Made by a program: the position numbers and the translations under genes. Shown one piece after another: positions 26,201-64,000 of a stretch of 64,000 nucleotides of DNA; positions within the stretch are counted from its first letter, which is position 1; the number at the start of each line of letters is the position of its first letter. The notes under the pieces were generated by a model. It made no database searches, was not told where the DNA came from, and worked only from the letters and a program-made list of their open reading frames with translations. This DNA comes from Limnomonas spitsbergensis (lineage: Eukaryota > Chlorophyta > Chlorophyceae > Chlamydomonadales). The stretch is taken from contig JAYJMM010000112.1 in the NCBI GenBank assembly GCA_037349105.1, positions 1,240,001-1,304,000 on the forward strand. Direction: 5' to 3'.

Positions 26201-27107
26201 AGGAGATGTCCACACTTTTCAATGTGTCTGCTTTTTATCCATAGATCTGGTTCGGGCCTGCCCTCCGCGCTCTTTTGCCCCTGAGGTCCCTTTGCACCTG
26301 ACACACAATTATTTTTCAGCTGCAAGGCCATCATTGGCAGGGTGGTGCACCACCGCAAAAGGCCCGAGAAGGACCAACCCTGAACCATTGTACAGTGCGG
26401 CCCTAGCAGCACGGCTGGCCTCGCCTGGACTCTCCAGCCAGAGGCCGGAGTGTAGCTGACTTTATCCGCGTCACAAATCAAGCGACACTGCTGATACTCG
26501 CAGGTGTCGGCGGTCGCGTCCTTGCGCATGAAGCTGCTTAGGTACAACGTCACGAGCAAGCAGGACCTGCGTGTGTCCCTGGGGCTAGACGCCACAGGGA
26601 GCAGCTTGAAGAGCTGGACTCAGGTACGTTGCAAGGGATGTAGACCAGTGCGGCAAGTGCACCATGTGAGGTGCATGGGAGGCACACCAGTGCGCGGTAT
26701 TTGTTGTACTGATCATAACGTTACACCTCTGGGCCCTGCTCAAAAATGAATTTCGGCCACGTTGGCAAATGTTTGCAGTATTGTAAAACACTTTGCCATC
26801 CTCAAACGGCGTTCCTTCGTTTCCTTTCTTGAATGATACGGGTCCCTTGCTGCCTTGGGTGCTGCCCGTTGGTTCTGTTTCCTTGTTGAGTGCTCCATCA
26901 TTCTTGTTGTCGATAGCTCGATCACAGTCCTCGCTGAGTGCACCTTACCACAATGCCCCAAGCGGCCTAGCGTTCAGCAGGGCCTGCGGGTATGCACCGT
27001 TCTTTACCAAATCGTTTGCCCCGCAGGCGCCCTACATGACGATTGCAGAGAACAACCTCTCTCTCAAGCTGCAACACAACCAGTTGAGCCTCCTGTACAC
27101 GCTATAG
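23250..27107 (+). CDS. OEP21-like outer-envelope channel, divergent paralogue
   Basis: Eight exons (23250-23313, 23433-23536, 23937-24032, 24459-24557, 24920-25006, 26023-26100, 26504-26623, 27027-27107) join in phase to 242 residues. After an acidic extension (EESSAEEDGG-type, about 20 residues) the OEP21 order follows: LYWDPSNKHLGVKLRQ, GQLNTTTG, HLRKNFYTDSPI, IKYALTVTKAP, VTSKQDLRVSLGL, and the end TIAENNLSLKL...LLYTL, which matches the RENNW...YDL terminus of the family. Two insertions, about residues 88-125 (RPSDPDLDPNRFLPAG) and 150-180, lengthen it by about 60 residues over OEP21. The ENN signature keeps its core, but the following Trp is replaced by Leu. It is probably a second plastid outer-envelope anion channel with altered selectivity; that is inference. 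Confidence 0.85.
23690..23910 (-). repeat. Dispersed repeat family A, copy with internal duplication (reverse)
   Basis: Reverse copy in an intron of the plus-strand OEP21-like gene. Its left third is duplicated: GGTAGCCACT(T/A)CT, then AAACTTTGACCGGC at about 23750 and AAACCTTGACCGGC at about 23810. Confidence 0.65.
24653..24694 (+). repeat. (CA)n microsatellite
   Basis: Interrupted CA dinucleotide run in an intron of the OEP21-like gene. Confidence 0.95.
25065..25230 (-). repeat. Dispersed repeat family A, copy (reverse)
   Basis: Reverse copy in the long intron 25007-26022. It contains AGGCCGGCTTACGGCTG and ends in GTAGCTGACCTGTAGC. Confidence 0.65.
25330..25481. mobile_element. hAT-type MITE
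   Basis: The element starts CAGTGCTGCGCGGATTACGG and ends TGCACAGCACTG. Flanks are GTTGTGGC on the left and ATTGTGGC on the right, a 7-of-8 target duplication. Internal blocks (AATTACGTAGCTGA, TTTTACCAGCAAGGGTCCGT) match the copy at 62176. It lies in an intron. Confidence 0.85.
25600..25775 (-). repeat. Dispersed repeat family A, copy (reverse, divergent)
   Basis: Third of three family A copies in the intron 25007-26022. It includes CCTGAGCAGCAGGGAAG and GAAATGTAGCTGGAGCA. Confidence 0.5.
25830..25975 (+). repeat. Dispersed repeat family A, copy
   Basis: Forward copy about 45 bp from the acceptor of exon 26023-26100. It contains CAGGCCGCTGGCCGGAGGCC, CAGTCGTAGGCTGGTCCAGG and CGGCGGCCGCGCGGCGGCCC. 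Confidence 0.65.
26325..26475 (-). repeat. Dispersed repeat family A, copy (reverse)
   Basis: Reverse copy ending about 30 bp upstream of the acceptor of exon 26504-26623, with GACCAACCCTGAACC and GTGTAGCTGAC. Confidence 0.6.
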
Positions 27108-27446
27108 CTGCCCTATCCCGGCTGCTTTTTCTGCCTGGTCCAGCATTATTATGTCAGCGAGCATATGCTCAACACAGGGTTTAGAGCTGTGCATACCCGC
27201 TGGGCTCTGCTAAACTCTCAAGACAGGGTATCATGGCTAGCGTCTGCTGGCAGCAAAGCAGCTCTTTAGATTGGTGATCTTATGGAACATTTCCGTAAAT
27301 CGTGCAGAATACTACCAGACCACACAATATCAGGTCTTCACACGTGTGTATGGCACGGATGGCACCGAGTGTGCAACACCATGGGCAGTGAACATGTTCC
27401 TACGCAGTCTGACTGTTTGCTGACGAGGCCAAGCTTTATTTCAGCG

Positions 27447-27532
27447 TGGCCCATAGGTGTACCCCCCTAGTGTAACGTCATTAACATGGCCCTTAGGTGT
27501 AATACCCTGGTGTAACGTCATTAACATGCAGT
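27447..27532 (+). repeat. two tandem copies of a 41-bp unit
   Basis: Both units read GGCCC(A/T)TAGGTGTA, then (T/G)GTGTAACGTCATTAACATG. They resemble the block at 18938-19003. The units contain TGTAA, so they could supply polyadenylation signals for the gene ending at 27107; that is inference. Confidence 0.8.
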
Positions 27533-27942
27533 CTGAAACAACTACAGCTTACAACGAGTGACGTGGCATGAATCAAAAACATTGAGATTTCCGGTCTTTG
27601 GACGCAGAACGAGGAAAGCAGCTCTCACAACAGGTTCCCCATTGAAGCAGCATCTTCCATCTTCAGGGACAGTAGTCCAATCAGGGGAACAGCTTGCTCG
27701 GGCTACATACTATGAATCGGGGGCCTAATGACAGGGGAGGCCACTGGTGCGAGAGGAATATCACAGGCCCCGTATCTTGCCTTTCCCCCGGGACAAGAGT
27801 TTACCCGCCTCTGTCCACTTCCTTACAGGATCTCAGCCTTAAAGTACATTTGACGTGCCCCATGCAATGTGCCTTCCTGTCGCCTGATGGACTGAAAGGA
27901 CACGTTCAGGATGGTATGTACTGAGGGAATCTGGAGACCCAG

Positions 27943-27975
27943 TGCATGGGCTCTCAGCCGCTGAGAGCCCATGCA
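27943..27975. other. perfect hairpin, 15-bp arms and 3-base loop
   Basis: Arm TGCATGGGCTCTCAG (27943-27957), loop CCG, exact complement (27961-27975). It lies in the convergent intergenic region and would form the same stem in transcripts of either strand. Confidence 0.9.
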
Positions 27976-27984
27976 GCGATTATT

Positions 27985-28080
27985 TTGTCGTGACTCAGCT
28001 ACTTGTCAGCTACACCTAGGCTAGCCCCGGATCGGGCCTCTGGCGGCCGCAGGGCAGCCTGCCCAAGGTGGACTCGTAGC
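27985..28080 (+). repeat. Dispersed repeat family A, short copy
   Basis: Forward copy just past the CEP164-like stop. It contains GACTCAGCTACTTGTCAGC and CTCTGGCGGCCGCAGGGCAGCC and closely resembles the copies at 25830 and 34795. Confidence 0.6.
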
Positions 28081-28129
28081 CGAAAAAAGAAACACAGAGA
28101 AACCGTTGCGAGACAGCGTCTCACTCCCC

Positions 28130-60425
<32,296 letters not shown>

Positions 60426-61209
60426 AGCGACGAAAAGTTTATATGAGCCTGCAAGAAAATACGCACAGGCTTTCGATGCTCGAGCCAGAGAGAACCAAAC
60501 CCCTGGCTCGATTTCTGACGAAACCAACAAAACTGAAACTGTGACACCAACTGGCGGACACTCTTCTTTCAGACAAACGCATGACCTTCTTCTCTCTTGC
60601 TTACTCCTGATCCATAAGGGGGGAGTTGGAAAGAGTCTTGCATGTGCTTACGTGAATGCTTGGAAAGGTGCTGTTTCTTCGTCGATGTCTACCCCAGCCA
60701 TGATGCCCATCTAATGCCGGATATATGGGACGCTATTTTTCCAGGTCAGTCGTGCTTCAAGCTTTGATTGCCAAAGCCCCCAACGACCGGCAATGCCGGT
60801 ATCTGCCAATCGGATCGTCAAGCGTCCCTCTCTTGGTGTCATTTACAGCGAAGACTCCATGAGCCCATCTCATCCCGGTATTCAAGCTTCAATTGTCCAT
60901 GTCCCATAGGCATCATAAACCATGACCTTCTCAGCAGGCACCATATACCGGTATCATATATGCTTCCTCATAAAATGAAATCAGGACGGCCCCGGTACCC
61001 TTCAGCACATAAGATGGCCCAGGTCGCAAGACTAAAAAATACAAAAACGAGAAGGCCATGCAGACCGGTGCAATTAAGATTTAGGGGTACCAAGCTGTGC
61101 TTAAGTAAAAACAGTGCAATTCATTATTCCATATACCATATTGTACTCTCGATATTCCCTTTTCTGAGGGCTGCAAGAGGCAACCTCTCCCATCAAACTG
61201 CATGCATTT
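60426..61209. other. intergenic: CEP164 upstream region and rhomboid 3' flank
   Basis: No gene supported. A plus-strand frame (60768-61388) has no recognisable features and overlaps the rhomboid tail antisense. A TGTAA signal on the minus strand near 60841-60846 could serve the rhomboid gene. Confidence 0.5.
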
Positions 61210-63602
61210 CTACTTGCACTCCATACTGGGCAGCACATGCAGATAAATGTACAGGGGCTGTGCAATCACTGCGAGCAGCAGATACAGCACACAGACTGTG
61301 TAGACCGCATACCACAAGAGTCGGTTCCTGCTCCAACAAGACTGCACGATCAAAGACGCCTGCTCCGAAACACCTCCATCAGTCCTGACTGCCAGCTGGC
61401 CAGATGTCCTCCCTTCAGAGGCCTCCTTCTCGCAGCTGCTGTGCTCCATGCCGGCACCGCTGCATGCCGTGCCCCCTAGGGAGGAAACTGCTCCAGGCTT
61501 CCGGCCTCTGCTGCGCAGCGTGGCAGTGGAGCCAGCGCGTAGGCGAGGCACCGCCCCCGGGTCTTCAACTGCCTTGTTCTGGTCCATCACAGGCCCCACT
61601 GGAGGTATCCCAGTATCTGGCATTGGAAGCTGTGCAGGAGCTGCAAGGCTGCTGAGTGGGCGGTCGTCCATGCCCCCTGCCCCCAGGAGCTTGAGCCCCG
61701 AATCTTGGACTGGGACGGGTGGCGAAGGTAGGCAGGGATACTCCGGTGTCGGCACCCCTCCCTCGCTCACAGCACACCGCATAACTGACGAGAGCGGGGT
61801 GCGCAGGCCATCAGGATAACCTGCAAGCATGGCCACTGGGCTCTCCCTGCGGATGTCCAAGCCGCCCTCGCTGCTCATGCCCCGGCTGCTGCTGTCCGAG
61901 AGGAGCTTGAGCGGTGGCGGTGGCGGGTTGGCTGCATCGTGCTCCGCAATGCTCCCCCATGATGAGGCCACGGCAGCCCCCTCCGGGGGTGTCTCAGGCG
62001 GAGGCTGCGCCTGCTGCTGCTCTTCATTGCTCTGGGTGGCGGACGGCTCCTGCTTGTAGCCCTGGACCCGGCGCACGACCTTGGACAAGGCCTCACTGAC
62101 CTTCATTCTTGAAGCCAGCTTCTCCAGGGCCCTCCAGCGCTTGTCCTGAATGTTGGGAGGATGAAGCGTTAGCAACAGTGCTGTGCCAATTACGGGCCTT
62201 ACGGTGGCTGAATTTTGTGTATGAATTTCAGTCACCGTAATCTGCTACTTTTACCAGGATGGGACCGTAATTACTTGCAACATTTCTAAATTTTTGTGCA
62301 ATTGCACAGCACTGATTAGCAACATTTCTACAGCTTGGTGAGCAGGAGGAGCAGTCTAGCTGGCTCACCATCTTTTTGCTCAAATGTTGCATGCACGTTT
62401 TGGAGGTTAAGGCCCAAGGGGTAGAAATGTCAAATTCAGGAACTCAGCCGAGCAAGGCAGCCACTACCATAAAGAGTTATTTTCAGCTATGCATTGGAGA
62501 GTCCTGGCGGGGCCCTGGGCAGCCTAGGTTGCCTAGGTAGACTGACCTTGAGATTAGGAAGAAAGATGATGGCCATGAACAGTCCTGTCAAACCGCCTCC
62601 GAGGTGGCTGAAGTTCGAGACTGAGTTGCCAGAGCCGGCCATGTACGTCACCTGGAGGGATGGATGTGGAAAAGTATGAAAAGTATGGCCTGCAGTCAGA
62701 GGTTCAAGTGGCTAGGCATGGTGCACCAGTCCCCCACGACGGTGATGTAGCTGCATGGTAGCTGTAACACCCTAGGATTAGTAGCGCTCATCACCTGTGT
62801 GGTGATGAGGAAGACGAGTCCCAGCACCAAGGCGCCCAGACGGAGCCAAGGCAGCGCCATGCTCTCAAAGTTCAGGACAATGTCGGAGATGTACAAGCCC
62901 ACCAGACCGAAGACACATCCGCTCGCGCCCACGACCAGCTGGCAGGGGTCCTCGAAGATCGTGCTGCTGAAGTTGCCAACCAGGCCTGCATCCATGGCAG
63001 GGTTAAGTTCAGGGTGCTTCAGCTACATTTCATCTACAATCCGGCTTACAGCCGACAGGGATTGTTGCGGCAAGCACTCCTGCTGTGGCCACCAGCTGTA
63101 GGCCCGACAATCAATGATCCCTATTCTACCAGTGGTAGCCACCCAGTAGCTCCTGTCTGGTCACAATGCAGGGGTAGTCTGGTGCTCACTGATTTAAATA
63201 CAGGCTCATGGAGAGAGGGGGAGAGGGGAGAAGCGTTGTGAGGTTGGCCCTGAGCGTCTTGATAGGTGAAGCTTCTATTCATTGGCTGACTGCATGGAAG
63301 CCGATGTTCGATGAGGTGCGGGGCTTGCGTGCTGGAAAACTTGTGAAATCATCATCTCTCTCATCGCATTTGAAACGTTTTTATATTGACTGGATCCTGG
63401 GGGACACTGGTAACATCATGTGAAAGATACATTGTCCCAATGACATGTCAGAAAATTCCCGGTCCTGAACCCGCGTTAGTACACATAATGGTGGCTGTAA
63501 GCTCTCCTGCATCATTGAAGTACCTGACACAATGAAGATGATCAGGATTCGGAGGGTCCCGTAGTTGTGCTCCAAATAACCCGACAGGAGGAGGAAGAGC
63601 AC
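61210..63602 (-). CDS. Rhomboid-family intramembrane serine protease, 5' partial
   Basis: Four exons (63602-63524, 62985-62795, 62651-62547, 62145-61210) join in phase to 436 residues; earlier exons must lie beyond the window. Rhomboids cut transmembrane substrates within the membrane with a Ser-His dyad. Visible parts in order: VLFLLLSGYLEHNYGTLR (the GxxxE...G segment), VVGASGCVFGLVG with the catalytic Ser in GASG, a membrane helix LRLGALVLGLVFLITTQ, and SNFSHLGGGLTGLFMA with the catalytic His. Both catalytic residues are intact. The large last exon then adds about 250 residues: basic helix (KRWRALEKLASRM), then Pro/Ser-rich, probably disordered, and finally a hydrophobic segment LLWYAVYTVCVLYLLLAVIA near the C-terminus. 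This extra C-terminal membrane span is unusual. The subcellular site (Golgi, plastid, mitochondrion) cannot be told without the N-terminus. Confidence 0.9.
62176..62314. mobile_element. hAT-type MITE
   Basis: The element starts CAGTGCTGTGCCAATTACGG and ends GTGCAATTGCACAGCACTG. Flanks are GTTAGCAA on the left and ATTAGCAA on the right (7 of 8). It sits in the rhomboid intron, 31 bp from the acceptor of the last exon. Confidence 0.88.
63015..63190 (+). repeat. Dispersed repeat family A, copy
   Basis: Forward copy in a rhomboid intron: GGTGCTTCAGCTACATTTCA to GGTAGTCTGGTGCTCACT, with GCGGCAAGCACTCCTGCTGTGG. Confidence 0.7.
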
Positions 63603-63689
63603 CTGGGACACCACGCAGCAGGGGTCAGTGGTCATCATTTAATAGGCAGGTAGTCATCAGTAATTGAGGCACGGCAAGCACTTTTTATT

Positions 63690-63905
63690 TCAGATCACTT
63701 CTGCCACAATTCAGCTACATTGCAGCTTGTGGCTGGGGGTGCCTGTTGCATCAAACCCTGCTGCATGTGCATTAAGCCCTGCTGCTTGGTGCATCCAACC
63801 CTGCTGCTTGAGACTTAAGCTGTAGTCTGGTCAGGGATTGGTCCCCAGAAGCCCAGTGGTGGCCGCCCCACGGCTCCCCCCCAAAAAGGTGGTCTGGCGC
63901 GCACG
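63690..63905 (+). repeat. Dispersed repeat family A, expanded copy
   Basis: Forward copy whose centre is triplicated: GCATCAAACCCTGCTGC, GCATTAAGCCCTGCTGC, GCATCCAACCCTGCTGC. It ends GGTGGTCTGGCGCGCACGT. This shows the element's middle readily expands in tandem. Confidence 0.7.
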
Positions 63906-64000
63906 TAATAAATGAACACTAGGAACAAGTTGACTGCACATGGCTCCTATATTCCACAAAAGCTCTACCCTCAAGAATTAACACCCATTCAAACGCTCTG

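Larger units (their letters stand above)
27108..28129. other. intergenic between convergent genes
   Basis: 3' flanks of the plus-strand OEP21-like gene and the minus-strand CEP164-like gene face each other here. TGTAA signals occur on the plus strand near 27473, 27500 and 27512 and on the minus strand near 27823-27827. A plus-strand frame near 27694-27924 has no recognisable features. A family A copy occupies about 27985-28080. Confidence 0.5.

Noticed and set aside
60768..61388. A 206-codon plus-strand frame
   Set aside because: Its right part is antisense to the rhomboid tail and the rest shows no recognisable protein features.

Overview
The window is nuclear DNA of a plastid-bearing, probably ciliated green alga (Viridiplantae). 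Coding is broken into many short exons with GT-AG introns. Two genes look like OEP21, a chloroplast outer-envelope channel. One gene looks like CEP164, a basal-body distal-appendage protein, which flowering plants lack. Plant/algal-type telomeric motifs (TTTAGGG, TTAGGG) sit inside introns. Nothing looks prokaryotic. All exon models below were assembled by eye from splice consensus, reading-frame continuity and remembered family patterns; no search was run.

Layout. 1-1813: no supported gene. 1814-3424 (-): long, open, low-complexity C-terminal exon of an unrecognised protein. 3463-8302: no supported gene, several repeats. 8303-14121 (-): secreted protein with two fasciclin (FAS1) domains, 9 exons. 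15784-19763 (-): 181-residue ARF-family GTPase, 8 exons, with NKND in place of NKQD. 21349-23095 (-) and 23250-27107 (+): two diverged OEP21-like genes, head to head, with 154 bp between start codons. 28130-60425 (-): a 32-kb CEP164-like gene of about 29 exons (about 1.31-1.32 thousand codons), convergent with the second OEP21-like gene. 61210 to beyond 63602 (-): rhomboid-family serine protease with a long cytosolic-type tail and an extra C-terminal membrane segment; its 5' end lies outside the window.

The most unusual part is the CEP164-like gene. Only about 12% of it is coding. Its introns are inflated by tandem arrays, including about 110 copies of an 85-bp satellite with higher-order structure. 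For at least ten exons, the neighbouring array or degenerate repeat contains copies of that exon's own edge, including the splice donor or acceptor. This suggests that duplication of exon-intron junctions is how these introns grew, leaving many decoy splice sites.

Two mobile families are spread through the window. One is a short non-autonomous hAT-type element (about 140-150 bp) with CAGTGCTGTG-type inverted ends and 8-bp target duplications. The other is an abundant dispersed repeat of roughly 110-220 bp with AGTGC/GCACT ends, in more than two dozen copies, mostly inside introns.

The genes do not form an operon-like functional unit. The one clear regulatory arrangement is the shared upstream region of the two OEP21-like genes.
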